A DNA stretch of 64,000 nt from NCBI GenBank assembly GCA_016756725.1, contig JAESII010000010.1, positions 78,447 to 142,446 on the forward strand, written 5' to 3'. Origin of the DNA: Synergistaceae bacterium (lineage in GTDB: Bacteria; Synergistota; Synergistia; Synergistales; Aminithiophilaceae). The position numbers and the translations under genes were made by a program. Under the pieces are notes generated by a model. The model did no database searches and was not told where the DNA came from. It saw only the letters and a program-made list of their open reading frames with translations. Position 1 is the first letter of the stretch. Each line of letters begins with the position of its first letter. Below are positions 8,035 to 16,052 of this stretch, piece by piece.

Positions 8035-8997
8035 TTACTTCACCTCGGGAACGTTGAGGCCCTTCTCGGCGTAGTATTTGGCGGCGCCGGGGTGGACAGG
8101 CACGGAGATGCCAACGAGGGCCGTGTCGAGGGTCACAAGCTGGGCCTTGGAGTGGACCTTATAAAGCTCGTCGATGTTGTCCCAGAGGGCTTTGGTGAAC
8201 TCGTAGATGGTCTCCTCAGGGAGGTCGCCGTCGCAGACGATCATTGCCATGACGGCAGGTGTCTTTACGTCTTGGTCGACGCCCTTGTAGGTTCCAGCGG
8301 GGATGACGTCGGCGGCGAAGTAGGGGAACTGGGCCTCGAGCTTCTTGAGGAACTCGTCGTCGAAGTTGACGAGGCTGATGTCGTGCATCGTGGCCAGGTC
8401 CATGATGGAGGCTACGGGATAGCCGGCGACGACGAATCCGGCGTCAAGCTGGCCGTCCTTGAAGCGCTGGGTCGTGTTGTTGAAGTCGAGGAAGTCCGTC
8501 GACATGTCTTCGTATTTCAGGCCGGCCACCTCGAAGATGCTGCGGACGTCGGCTTCGACGCCGGAACCAGGGGCGCCGACGGAGACGCGCTTGCCCTTGA
8601 TGTCCATGAAGTCCTTGATGCCCGTTTTCTTAAGGGTGATGAGGTGGACGTGCTCCGGATAGAGGGAGGCGATGGCGCGGACGTTGGGGAAGGGGTTGGA
8701 GAACATGTTCTGACCCTTCCAGGCCCAGTAGGCGACGTCGTTCTGGACGAGAGCGACCTCGATCTGATGGGTGCCGATGAGGTTCAGGTTCGCCGCAGAG
8801 GCGTTGCCCGTCTCTGCCGTGACCTGGAGGTTCTCGGCATGGCGGGAGACGACGTCAGCGATACCGCCGCCGACGGGGTAGTAGGTTCCGGCCGTTCCGC
8901 CGGTGGCGATGGAAAGGAAGGTCTTGGCCGAAGCCGTTCCGGCGACAGCGGAGATGGCAAGGACTGCCACCGCGACAAAAATCATCAGTTTCTTCAT
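8035..8997 (-). CDS. TAXI-family TRAP-transporter solute-binding protein
   Basis: 320 residues with a Sec signal peptide (KK, hydrophobic stretch, cleavage after about residue 24, TASA-K). The mature start FLSIATGGTAGTYYPVGGGIAD is the hallmark of the TAXI subfamily of TRAP binding proteins. Family members capture small organic acids or amino acids such as glutamate outside the membrane for a fused DctQM-type permease. No permease gene is adjacent, so this is an orphan binding protein here. The start is supported by GGAGGAG just upstream. It is convergent with the second cold-shock gene. Confidence 0.9.
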   Translation of the reverse strand: MKKLMIFVAVAVLAISAVAGTASAKTFLSIATGGTAGTYYPVGGGIADVVSRHAENLQVTAETGNASAANLNLIGTHQIEVALVQNDVAYWAWKGQNMFSNPFPNVRAIASLYPEHVHLITLKKTGIKDFMDIKGKRVSVGAPGSGVEADVRSIFEVAGLKYEDMSTDFLDFNNTTQRFKDGQLDAGFVVAGYPVASIMDLATMHDISLVNFDDEFLKKLEAQFPYFAADVIPAGTYKGVDQDVKTPAVMAMIVCDGDLPEETIYEFTKALWDNIDELYKVHSKAQLVTLDTALVGISVPVHPGAAKYYAEKGLNVPEVK

Positions 8998-9000
8998 ATG

Positions 9001-9093
9001 TTAATCTCCTCCATTCAAGCTATGCCTCGGGTTGCCCCTGAGGGGGGTGGGAAATGAAAAAGGAAGGGACGACAGAAAGGCCCGGTCTTCCAT
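9001..9093 (-). CDS. Possible 30-residue upstream ORF in the TAXI leader
   Basis: An ATG at 9091-9093 (minus) opens a 30-codon frame ending in TAA three bases before the TAXI ATG, so the frame contains the TAXI SD. AGGAGG precedes this ATG, but only 2 nt away, which is too close for efficient initiation. The peptide (MEDRAFLSSLPFSF...) has no recognised motif. It could be a translationally coupled leader or chance. Confidence 0.25.
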   Translation of the reverse strand: MEDRAFLSSLPFSFPTPLRGNPRHSLNGGD

Positions 9094-9127
9094 CACCTCC
9101 TCTGGAGATTTACTGTGGCTAATGAAA

Positions 9128-9156
9128 AGTATAAAGATAAAGGGGAAGACGGGCAA
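9128..9156 (-). promoter_or_regulatory. Promoter of the TAXI gene
   Basis: Read on the minus strand: -35 TTGCCC (4 of 6), 17-bp spacer, -10 TATACT (5 of 6). It predicts a leader of about 120 nt. Confidence 0.6.
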
Positions 9157-9440
9157 GGGGGACAGGATCTCTGTTTCCTTCTGTACGATCAGAGACTTGC
9201 CAAGGCGTGCCTGGTCCCTCAAAATGGCTTACACGAATGGAGTTTTTTCCGGTCCTCAACTCGTTCTTTCAGGGCTGTAGCCTGAAAGCCTCTCAAGGGG
9301 GATGCACGCCAATGATCTGGAGACACATTTTTTCTGCCGAAACAGACGATGAGACGAAGACTGCCGATCCTCTCAGTGAGGCGGAGAAACCCGAAAGCGG
9401 GACCGAAGAGCGACAGAGGCGCAACGGAGAGGGACGTCGC

Positions 9441-9911
9441 ATGATTACTCCTGTCGGCGACGGTTCAGAGGCCCTTTGTCTCCGTGTGGACCTGAAAGTC
9501 CTCGATGAAAGTCAGATCGGTCGGGCCGCTCTTCTTTTGGCCGCGACCCTTTCCCCTGACGACGAGACGATCGTGAAGGAGCAGATCCATCGCGTCGGTT
9601 GGAAGGCCGTCGCCACGGAAATCGGGGGACTTGCCGGCGATCTTCCCCAGAAGATCACCCGGTCCGTCGTCGGCGCTGCCCTCAACGGAGGTGTCGTCGA
9701 AAAGAAGCCCAACGAGATGCATGCCCTCATGCATGCCGCTCTGGAGGCGATGAACGCCTTCATGGCTCCCTCCCTTCTGGAGGTGAGTATCGGCGCCAAG
9801 CTGGCCATTGTCCGCAACACCCATTGGATCTCCGTCGCCGTCATGGGCGATGCCGCCTACCATGCCGCCGCTCATCACGAGCGTTCCGGCATCGGCGTCA
9901 TGCACATCTAG
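9441..9911 (+). CDS. hutP: HutP-family RNA-binding regulator
   Basis: 156 residues from ATG 9441 (SD GGAGAGGG 7 bp upstream), close to the 148 of Bacillus HutP. An ATG at 9312 would add 43 low-complexity residues. HutP is a histidine- and Mg2+-activated antiterminator that binds UAG-rich leader RNA to allow hut operon expression. The diagnostic segments are present: VATEIGGLAGD, GAALNGGVVEK, MHALMHAALEA (H94 and H98, matching the metal- and histidine-site residues), SIGAKLAIVR and the end HHERSGIGVMHI (H145/H146). No histidine-catabolism gene is nearby, so its targets are unknown. Confidence 0.9.
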   Translation: MITPVGDGSEALCLRVDLKVLDESQIGRAALLLAATLSPDDETIVKEQIHRVGWKAVATEIGGLAGDLPQKITRSVVGAALNGGVVEKKPNEMHALMHAALEAMNAFMAPSLLEVSIGAKLAIVRNTHWISVAVMGDAAYHAAAHHERSGIGVMHI

Positions 9912-9921
9912 TTTTTTCAAG

Positions 9922-9950
9922 TTGCGGCTCTCTGGCGGTCGTGCTAGAAT
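9922..9950 (+). promoter_or_regulatory. Promoter of rpmE
   Basis: -35 TTGCGG (3 of 6), 17-bp spacer, -10 TAGAAT (5 of 6), 46 bp before the rpmE start. Confidence 0.6.
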
Positions 9951-9995
9951 CATTGACTGTGTTGACCTGAATGTCACCGGGAGGTGAGGTTAGCT

Positions 9996-10229
9996 TTGAA
10001 AAAGGATATCCATCCCAACTACGATACCTGCAAGGTCAGCTGTGCCTGCGGGAACAGCTTTGAGACCCGTTCAACCGTATCGGAAATCAAGGTGGCCGTC
10101 TGCAACGTCTGCCACCCCCATTACACGGGCAAGAAGGGACGCATCGTCTCGGAAGCCGGAAGGCTGGAGAAGTTCCGCAGGAAGTACGAGGGCATCAACT
10201 ACGGCCAGAAAGAGACAGGCGACGATTAA
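9996..10229 (+). CDS. rpmE: Ribosomal protein bL31, zinc type
   Basis: 77 residues, a component of the 50S subunit. It starts MKKDIHPNYDTC. The zinc ligands C16 and C18 and the pair C36-x-x-C39 are all present, which marks the zinc-containing L31 form rather than the zinc-free paralogue. The TTG at 9996 matches the conserved family start and has GGAGGTGAGG 7-10 bp upstream; a GTG at 9984 in frame overlaps that SD and is unlikely. It is a single-gene unit with its own promoter and terminator. Confidence 0.96.
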   Translation: MKKDIHPNYDTCKVSCACGNSFETRSTVSEIKVAVCNVCHPHYTGKKGRIVSEAGRLEKFRRKYEGINYGQKETGDD

Positions 10230-10253
10230 GGGGAGCCCGGCTCCCCTTTTTTT
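10230..10253 (+). terminator. Terminator of rpmE
   Basis: GGGGAGC (10230-10236), loop CCG, GCTCCCC (10240-10246), then seven T. Confidence 0.93.
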
Positions 10254-10284
10254 CTTTTAGTTCTAGCGACGATCGGAGGTGCTC

Positions 10285-10971
10285 ATGTCCAACGAGGTCA
10301 AGCTCTTGGCGCACACGCCCGATGCCGAACGAATCGTCGCCGCAGCAGCGAGGCTCTGCTACAGCGATACGACAGCGTGTGCCCTTATGGATGGGTTGGA
10401 CAGCCAGAAGACAGCTGCCTTCCTCGCCCATCTCCGTGAGAGTGGTCATTTTTCTCCTTTTGAACACGCCACGTTCTCCTTCGCCGTCGACGGCATCAGT
10501 CGCGTCTGTTCCCATCAGCTCGTACGGCATCGCCTGGCCAGCTACTCCCAGCAGAGCCAGCGCTATGTGCTTATGGGCGAGCCGCGGACCGTTCTGCCGC
10601 CTTCCGTGGCCGCCCATGAAGGGGCACGCTCTCTTTTCGAGGAGACGGTCCGCCGCTCCCATGAGGCCTACGAAGCCCTCATCGCTCTCGGTGTTCCCCG
10701 CGAGGACGCCCGCTACCTTCTTCCCCACGGATGGGAGACGCGCCTGGTGGTGACGATGAATGCCAGAGAACTCCATCACTTTTTCTCTCTTCGCCTCTGT
10801 CGCCGTGCCCAGTGGGAGATTCAGGATCTGGCCCGGAAGATGTTGCGCCTCTGTCGCAACGTGGCGCCTGCCCTCTTTTCTCCTGCTGGCCCGGCCTGCG
10901 TGACCGGTCACTGCCTTGAAGCCCACCCCTGCGGCAGCCCCTTTTCGTCCGTCGAGGAGCTTCTTCTATGA
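10285..10971 (+). CDS. thyX: Flavin-dependent thymidylate synthase ThyX
   Basis: 228 residues. It makes dTMP from dUMP using FAD, NADPH and methylene-tetrahydrofolate. The ThyX signature RHR-x-x-S-x(4)-S-x-R is present as RHRLASYSQQSQR (81-93), followed by GWETRLVVTMNARELHHFF, the usual nucleotide-binding block. ATG 10285 is used because GGAGGTG (10275-10281) is properly spaced from it; an upstream GTG lies inside that SD. It overlaps the next gene by ATGA. No thyA-type synthase is seen in this window. Confidence 0.95.
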   Translation: MSNEVKLLAHTPDAERIVAAAARLCYSDTTACALMDGLDSQKTAAFLAHLRESGHFSPFEHATFSFAVDGISRVCSHQLVRHRLASYSQQSQRYVLMGEPRTVLPPSVAAHEGARSLFEETVRRSHEAYEALIALGVPREDARYLLPHGWETRLVVTMNARELHHFFSLRLCRRAQWEIQDLARKMLRLCRNVAPALFSPAGPACVTGHCLEAHPCGSPFSSVEELLL

Positions 10972-11882
10972 CTCCGTTCCTTTTGATTCTGCTCAGTTTT
11001 CAGCTGATTCAGGCTGCGGCGGAGAAGATCCCCGTCGGTGGTCAGGCCGTCATTGAAGGTGTTCTCATGAGAGGCCCTGATCGCTGGGGTCTTGCGGTGC
11101 GACAACCTGACGGTCTCATCTGGACCGATCACTGGGGAAACCGCCCCTGGTCCTCGATGGGCCTGTGGCGTTTTCCCGTTCTTCGGGGTATGGCGACGAT
11201 GGCGGAGATGCTGGCCGTCGGCACGCGGGCCCTGACCCGGTCGGCTCAGATCTCCCTCGGCGAGGAGGAGGACGAAAAGCTCTCGCCCTGGGAGCTCGCT
11301 CTCTCCCTAGGCGTCGCCGTTGTTGCCGTCGTCTTCCTCTTTGCCCTGCTTCCCCTTTGGGTTTCCAGCTTCGCACAGAATCATCTCGCCTTCAGCGAGA
11401 CGGCACGGCATGTCCTGGAGGGAGTGCTGCGAGCCCTCATCTTCATCGGCTATGTGGCCGTCATCGGCCTCTGGAAGGACATGAAGCGCGTCTTTGCCTA
11501 TCATGGCGCCGAGCACAAGACGATCAACGCCTGGGAGGCGGATGCCGCACTCAAGCCCCACGTCATCAGCCGTTACAGCCGGATTCACGGCCGATGCGGG
11601 ACGTCTTTCATCCTCGTCGTCGTGGCCGTCAGCATCGTCGTCTTCGCTCTCTTCGGCGGGGGGGCCTGGTGGTGGAAGGCCCTCTCTCGGGTCCTTCTTC
11701 TTCCCCTTGTCGTGGGTATTTCCTATGAAATCATCCGCTGGTCCTCGCGGAGCCCCGTTTTGGGGCGAGCGGTGATGAAACCGGCCCTCTGTCTGCAGTA
11801 CCTGACGACGCGGGAACCCGACGAAAGGCAGATCGAGGTCGCTCTCGCAGCACTCCGTGAGGCCGTAAAGGACCTGAGGTGA
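10968..11882 (+). CDS. DUF1385 family membrane protein (YqhQ-like)
   Basis: 304 residues. It begins with a hydrophobic segment, then the family signature VGGQAVIEGVLMRGP (23-37), and later carries YHGAEHKTINAWE, the second conserved block. Hydrophobic stretches at about 110-132, 150-167 and 210-250 predict several membrane helices. The function of DUF1385 proteins is not established; they are often encoded next to prfA and prmC, as here. It overlaps thyX by 4 bp and is followed by prfA 7 bp later, so it belongs to the same transcript. Confidence 0.85.
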   Translation: MTPFLLILLSFQLIQAAAEKIPVGGQAVIEGVLMRGPDRWGLAVRQPDGLIWTDHWGNRPWSSMGLWRFPVLRGMATMAEMLAVGTRALTRSAQISLGEEEDEKLSPWELALSLGVAVVAVVFLFALLPLWVSSFAQNHLAFSETARHVLEGVLRALIFIGYVAVIGLWKDMKRVFAYHGAEHKTINAWEADAALKPHVISRYSRIHGRCGTSFILVVVAVSIVVFALFGGGAWWWKALSRVLLLPLVVGISYEIIRWSSRSPVLGRAVMKPALCLQYLTTREPDERQIEVALAALREAVKDLR

Positions 11883-11889
11883 TGTCCCT

Positions 11890-12963
11890 TTGGATCTGAT
11901 GCAGAAACTGGAAGAGATCGAACGTAATTATCTCGAGCTCGAAGAGAAGATGGGCTTGCCTGAGATCGCCGGCAACCCGGCGGAACTTCAGAAGCTGGCC
12001 AGGAGGCACGCTGAACTCAGCGAGCTCGTCGGTACCTTCAGGGAATACCGTCAGGTCCTGCAGGAGATCGATGAAGCGAAGGAGCTCCTGAAAAGCGAGG
12101 AGCCTGACTTAGCGGGGCTGGCCCGGGATGAGTTCCATCGTCTTCAGCCCCTGGCCGAGGATCTAGAACGGCGTGTCAGCCTTCTGCTTCTTCCCCGGGA
12201 CCAGAACGATGAAAAAAGTGTCATCATCGAGATCCGCGGCGGTGCCGGAGGTGATGAGGCGGCCCTTTTCTCGGCCGACCTCTTCCGCATGTACTCCCGT
12301 TTTGCCGAGCGCAAGGGGTGGAAGGTCGAGATCCTCAGCAGCAGCGAGACCGGCATCGGCGGTCTGAAGGAAATCACAGCCCGTCTCGACGGTCGGGGAG
12401 CCTACAGCCTTCTCAAGTTTGAAAGCGGTGTCCATCGCGTTCAACGCGTGCCCGTTACGGAATCGAGCGGCCGTATTCACACTTCGACGGCTACCGTCGC
12501 GGTTCTTCCGGAGGCGGAAGAAGTCGACGTCGAGGTCCGCACGGAAGACCTCAGGATCGACACCTATCGGGCCAGCGGTGCCGGGGGCCAGTACGTCAAC
12601 ATGACCGATTCGGCCGTGCGGATCACCCACGTTCCGACGGGCGTCGTCGTCACCTGCCAGGATGAGCGCTCGCAGCTCAAGAACCGCGTCAAGGCGCTGC
12701 ACATTCTGAGGACCAAGCTCTACGATCTGGAGTTGCAACGTCAGCATGCCGCCATGGCTGCAGAACGGAAAGGCCAGGTCGGCACGGGCGACAGGTCGGA
12801 GAGGATAAGGACCTACAACTTCCCTCAGAACCGCGTCACCGACCACAGGATCAACGTGACCCTTCACAAGCTGGACGCCATTCTCGACGGCGATCTTTTC
12901 GAGCTCATCGACGCCCTTCTCACGGCGGACGAGGCCGAGAGGCTGAAAAGCCTGGAGGGGTAG
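11890..12963 (+). CDS. prfA: Peptide chain release factor 1
   Basis: 357 residues, the normal RF1 length. It recognises UAA and UAG and triggers peptidyl-tRNA hydrolysis. The codon-recognition tripeptide PVT (188-190, the PxT of RF1 rather than SPF of RF2) is present. The catalytic loop is GAGGQ (GGQ 232-234), followed by YVN where nearly all bacterial factors have HVN. The TTG at 11890 is used because GAGGTGATG (11876-11884) is close upstream; ATG 11899 would be too far. prmC, which methylates the GGQ glutamine, starts 2 bp after the stop. Confidence 0.95.
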   Translation: MDLMQKLEEIERNYLELEEKMGLPEIAGNPAELQKLARRHAELSELVGTFREYRQVLQEIDEAKELLKSEEPDLAGLARDEFHRLQPLAEDLERRVSLLLLPRDQNDEKSVIIEIRGGAGGDEAALFSADLFRMYSRFAERKGWKVEILSSSETGIGGLKEITARLDGRGAYSLLKFESGVHRVQRVPVTESSGRIHTSTATVAVLPEAEEVDVEVRTEDLRIDTYRASGAGGQYVNMTDSAVRITHVPTGVVVTCQDERSQLKNRVKALHILRTKLYDLELQRQHAAMAAERKGQVGTGDRSERIRTYNFPQNRVTDHRINVTLHKLDAILDGDLFELIDALLTADEAERLKSLEG

Positions 12964-12965
12964 GG

Positions 12966-13811
12966 ATGTTCCGGCTCGGCTCCCTGCGGCGCCATGTCAC
13001 GGACGAGCTGGCCCGGGCAGGTATCGCCAGACCTCTCCTCGAGGCCGATCTCCTGCTCAGCTGGGTTCTCGGAGTCGATCGAGCGACCCTTTTCGCCCAT
13101 CCGGAGAGGCCCGTTGATCAGACGGAGCGGACCGATCTCGACGAGGCCCTGAAACGGAGGATCGGTCATGAGCCTCTGGCCTACATCATCGGCCGCGCCG
13201 CCTTTCTTGGCTTCGACCTGACCGTAGGTCCCGGCTGTCTCATTCCTCGCCCCGAAACGGAGCTGCTTGTCGAAAGGGCCCTCGCCCTTTGGTCGGATGG
13301 TCCCTTCCTCGATTGGGGTACAGGCAGCGGGGCCATTGCCATCGCCCTCCTCCAGGCTCGTCCTGATGCGGAGGGTTTCGCCGTCGAGGCGGAACCCTCC
13401 GCACTCCGTTGGGCCTGGCGGAATCTGAAAGAGAAAGACCTTCTCAATCGGTGTCTTTTGATCCACGAGGAGCGCCTTGAGGCTCTTCCGCTGAAAGAGG
13501 GTTCCCTGGGAATGATCGTGAGCAATCCCCCCTATATCCCTCAAGACGCACTTTCGGGACTCATGGAGGATGTGGTTCGCTACGAACCTCACCGTGCCCT
13601 CGACGGAGGTTCCGACGGACTTGATTCCTATCGTCGCCTTTTACCCTGGGCCGAGGAGCATCTCAGGCCCGGCGGGTTCCTCGTCGTGGAACATGGCGGC
13701 GCCTTTCAGTCCGGACAGCTTACCGCCATGGCCGGTGTCGCCCTGCAGCTGGTCGACTGTCGGCGCGATCTGGCAGGGCAGGATCGCGTGCTGGCCTGGA
13801 AGCGTCTCTAG
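12966..13811 (+). CDS. prmC: Release factor glutamine N5-methyltransferase
   Basis: 281 residues. It transfers a methyl group from S-adenosylmethionine to the glutamine of the GGQ motif of RF1 and RF2. The SAM-binding motif DWGTGSGAIAIAL and the catalytic SNPPYIPQ (NPPY) are present, with the helical N-terminal RF-binding domain in front (about 1-80). It is directly coupled to prfA, its substrate gene. Confidence 0.95.
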   Translation: MFRLGSLRRHVTDELARAGIARPLLEADLLLSWVLGVDRATLFAHPERPVDQTERTDLDEALKRRIGHEPLAYIIGRAAFLGFDLTVGPGCLIPRPETELLVERALALWSDGPFLDWGTGSGAIAIALLQARPDAEGFAVEAEPSALRWAWRNLKEKDLLNRCLLIHEERLEALPLKEGSLGMIVSNPPYIPQDALSGLMEDVVRYEPHRALDGGSDGLDSYRRLLPWAEEHLRPGGFLVVEHGGAFQSGQLTAMAGVALQLVDCRRDLAGQDRVLAWKRL

Positions 13812-13869
13812 AGAGAGGCTACAATGGACGCGAAAGCGGTCTTCAACGCCTGAGGAGGTAGATGCCCTT

Positions 13870-15066
13870 ATGGAAAAGCGTGAACTGGTCATCATCGGAG
13901 CCGGCCCGGCGGGCTTGACGGCTGCCATCTACGGACGGCGGGCCGGGCTGGATGTCCTGATCCTCGAAAAGGGACTGGCCGGAGGGCAGATCAACATCAC
14001 CGACGAGATCGAAAACTGGCCCGGCGTACCTCATTCAACGGGCGCCGATCTGGCCAAATCCTTCAAGGATCACGCCGCCAAATTCCAGCCCGAGTTCCGC
14101 GACGTCGCTGTTGAGTCGATCAAGCTGGAAAGGGGTTCGAAAATCGTCGTCACCGACAAGGGGGAAATCGAAGGCGAGGCGCTGATCGTCGCCACTGGCG
14201 CCTCCTTCCGTCGCCTGGGTTGTCCCGGAGAGGCCAAACTGATCGGACGAGGAGTGAGCTACTGTGCCGTCTGTGACGCCGCCTTCTTTCAGGATGCCGA
14301 GGTGGCCGTCATCGGCGGTGGGAACACCGCCGTCGAGGAGGCCCTTTACCTGACGCAGTTTGCCTCCAAAGTCTACGTCATCCACAGGCGGGACACCTTC
14401 CGAGCTGACAAGGTTCCCGTCGAACGGGCCCTTGCCTCGGATAAGATCGTACCCGTCTTCGACAGCGTCGTCGAAAGCATCAACGGTGAGGAAATGGTCG
14501 AGGGCCTGACGTTGAAAAACGTGAAGACCGGCGAGATCTCCGAGCTGCCCGTCGAGGGCGTCTTCGTCTTCGTCGGAACTGAGCCGAACGTCTCTTTCCT
14601 CGGCGAAAGCCAGCTCCGACGTAGCCGAGGCGGATGGATTATCACTGACGAGAACATGGAGACCTCAGAAGAGGGCGTTTTCGCCGCCGGCGACGTCAGG
14701 GACAAGGTCCTTCGCCAGGTCGTCACCGCCGCAGCTGACGGCGCCATCGCCGCCATGGCGGCCTATGCGGCCGTGACGGAGCAGCAGTACCTTCACGACC
14801 GGCTCTTCAAGCCCGAGTTCACCGTCGTTCTTTTCACCTCGTCCATCGACGAGAAGCAGGTCCGACTTGCCTCAGACGCTGAATCCTGGGCCAAGGATAA
14901 GGGGCTTCCGTTGACCCTTGTCGACGGGTACCGTTTCCGTAGGATGACGGAAAAACTCGGTGTCGAAACCTTACCAGCAGCTCTCCTTTTGGCCTCCGGT
15001 GAGGTCCGGCAGAGGGTCAGCCTGACCGATGTGACCGATTTGGCCCCCCTTTTTGAAAAGAAGTAA
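13870..15066 (+). CDS. trxB: Thioredoxin reductase with an extra C-terminal thioredoxin-like domain
   Basis: 398 residues, about 80 more than a standard TrxB. Residues 1-300 are a canonical low-molecular-weight reductase: FAD-binding IIGAGPAGLTAAIYG (8-22), redox-active CAVC (C132, C135), NADPH-binding GGGNTAVEEALYL (149-161), HRRDTFR (172-178, the arginines expected for NADPH preference) and AAGDV (272-276). Residues about 313-398 (KPEFTVVLFTSSIDEKQVR to the end) look like a thioredoxin fold, including a TLPAALLLASGE strand with cis-Pro-like P369, but have no CxxC. ATG 13870 follows GAGGAGG at 13852-13858, 11 bp away. Confidence 0.92.
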   Translation: MEKRELVIIGAGPAGLTAAIYGRRAGLDVLILEKGLAGGQINITDEIENWPGVPHSTGADLAKSFKDHAAKFQPEFRDVAVESIKLERGSKIVVTDKGEIEGEALIVATGASFRRLGCPGEAKLIGRGVSYCAVCDAAFFQDAEVAVIGGGNTAVEEALYLTQFASKVYVIHRRDTFRADKVPVERALASDKIVPVFDSVVESINGEEMVEGLTLKNVKTGEISELPVEGVFVFVGTEPNVSFLGESQLRRSRGGWIITDENMETSEEGVFAAGDVRDKVLRQVVTAAADGAIAAMAAYAAVTEQQYLHDRLFKPEFTVVLFTSSIDEKQVRLASDAESWAKDKGLPLTLVDGYRFRRMTEKLGVETLPAALLLASGEVRQRVSLTDVTDLAPLFEKK

Positions 15067-15108
15067 GGGGAAAACGAAGGATCTGATGTCGAGGAGGAAG
15101 GTGACTCC

Positions 15109-16041
15109 GTGATCGTAACGGTAACACTCAACCCGGCCATCGACGAGGAGTATGTCGTCCCCGAATTCGTTCCAGGCGGCTGGTTCCGGGCCACCACGAC
15201 CGACCGCAGCCCGGGAGGCAAGGGAATCAACGTCTCCCTCGTTCTCAAGCAGCTTGGCTACGATTCGGCGGCCATGGGCTTTCTGGCTGGCTTCAACGGC
15301 GAGTATGTCCGTGATTCCCTGAAGCGCCTAGGGTTGACGACCAAATTCGTCCACATCAAGGGAGAGACGCGGACCAACGTCTACATCGTCGATGAGGTGG
15401 GGCACGTCGAGACAGGCATCGTCGAGGCCGGTCCCTACGTGAAGGAGGAAGCCCTGGCCCGTTTCATGGTCTATTACCGTCGCCTTCTCAAACGGGCCGA
15501 TTGCATCCTTTTCGGGGGATCCCTGCCTCCCGGAGTGCCGCAGGACATTTACCGTGACCTCATTGTCCTTGCCCGCGGGGAGGGTGTCGCGACTTTCATC
15601 GATGCCGCAGGAGCTCCTCTGATGGCGGGTCTCGAAGGTGCGCCGACGGTTGCCAAGGTCGACCACCGATTCATGTCCCGCCTTGCCGGAGTCCGTCTCA
15701 GTTCTCTCGATAACCTGATCGAAGTCGTCTCAGGCCTTCACGATCGGGGCGTCGAATGGGCCGTGACGAGTTACCGCAACTACGGCAATGTCTTTTTCAC
15801 TCCCAAGGGTATCTATTTGGGGGAGTATGACCGGAAGGGCCTCGTGTCTCTCTTCGGCTCCGATGACGCACTCATGGCCGGCCTGGCGCTGGCTCGCACC
15901 GAAAAGATGAACGTCGAAGAGGCGATCCGTTTCTCCCTGGCCTGCGCCTGGGAAAACTCGCTTCACGTCGAGAAGGGCTGTCGCAGTCGCGAGGCCGTCG
16001 AGGAACTCGTCGACAGAGTCCACATCGAAAAACTCGAGTAG
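15109..16041 (+). CDS. PfkB-family sugar kinase, 1-phosphofructokinase/tagatose-6-phosphate kinase type
   Basis: 310 residues. The start IVTVTLNPAIDEEYVV and the PGGKGINVSLVLKQLG block are typical of the FruK/LacC branch, which phosphorylates fructose-1-phosphate or tagatose-6-phosphate. The GGSLPPGVP motif and the C-terminal GSDDALMAGLALA (catalytic second Asp; PfkB signature 2 allows D or G before it) are intact. It starts with GTG after GAGGAGGAAGG. No PTS or sugar-transport gene is adjacent, so the substrate is uncertain; the next gene encodes a CBS-pair protein 11 bp downstream. Confidence 0.85.
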   Translation: MIVTVTLNPAIDEEYVVPEFVPGGWFRATTTDRSPGGKGINVSLVLKQLGYDSAAMGFLAGFNGEYVRDSLKRLGLTTKFVHIKGETRTNVYIVDEVGHVETGIVEAGPYVKEEALARFMVYYRRLLKRADCILFGGSLPPGVPQDIYRDLIVLARGEGVATFIDAAGAPLMAGLEGAPTVAKVDHRFMSRLAGVRLSSLDNLIEVVSGLHDRGVEWAVTSYRNYGNVFFTPKGIYLGEYDRKGLVSLFGSDDALMAGLALARTEKMNVEEAIRFSLACAWENSLHVEKGCRSREAVEELVDRVHIEKLE

Positions 16042-16052
16042 GAGGTGCCTTC

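Larger units (their letters stand above)
8998..9440. other. Divergent spacer between the TAXI and HutP-like genes
   Basis: This 443-bp stretch holds the minus-strand promoter and possible leader ORF of the TAXI gene. Towards the plus-strand gene it holds an 8-bp perfect inverted repeat CTTTCAGG (9266-9273) / CCTGAAAG (9281-9288) with a 7-nt loop and no T-run. An in-frame upstream ATG (9312) would extend the HutP-like protein by 43 charged residues. No other gene is seen. Confidence 0.6.

Noticed and set aside
8014..9057. Long plus-strand open frame opposite the TAXI gene
   Set aside because: It mirrors the TAXI gene, which has a signal peptide, family motifs and an SD. The opposite frame is rich in Val, Gly and Asp, as expected from the antisense of GC-rich coding DNA.
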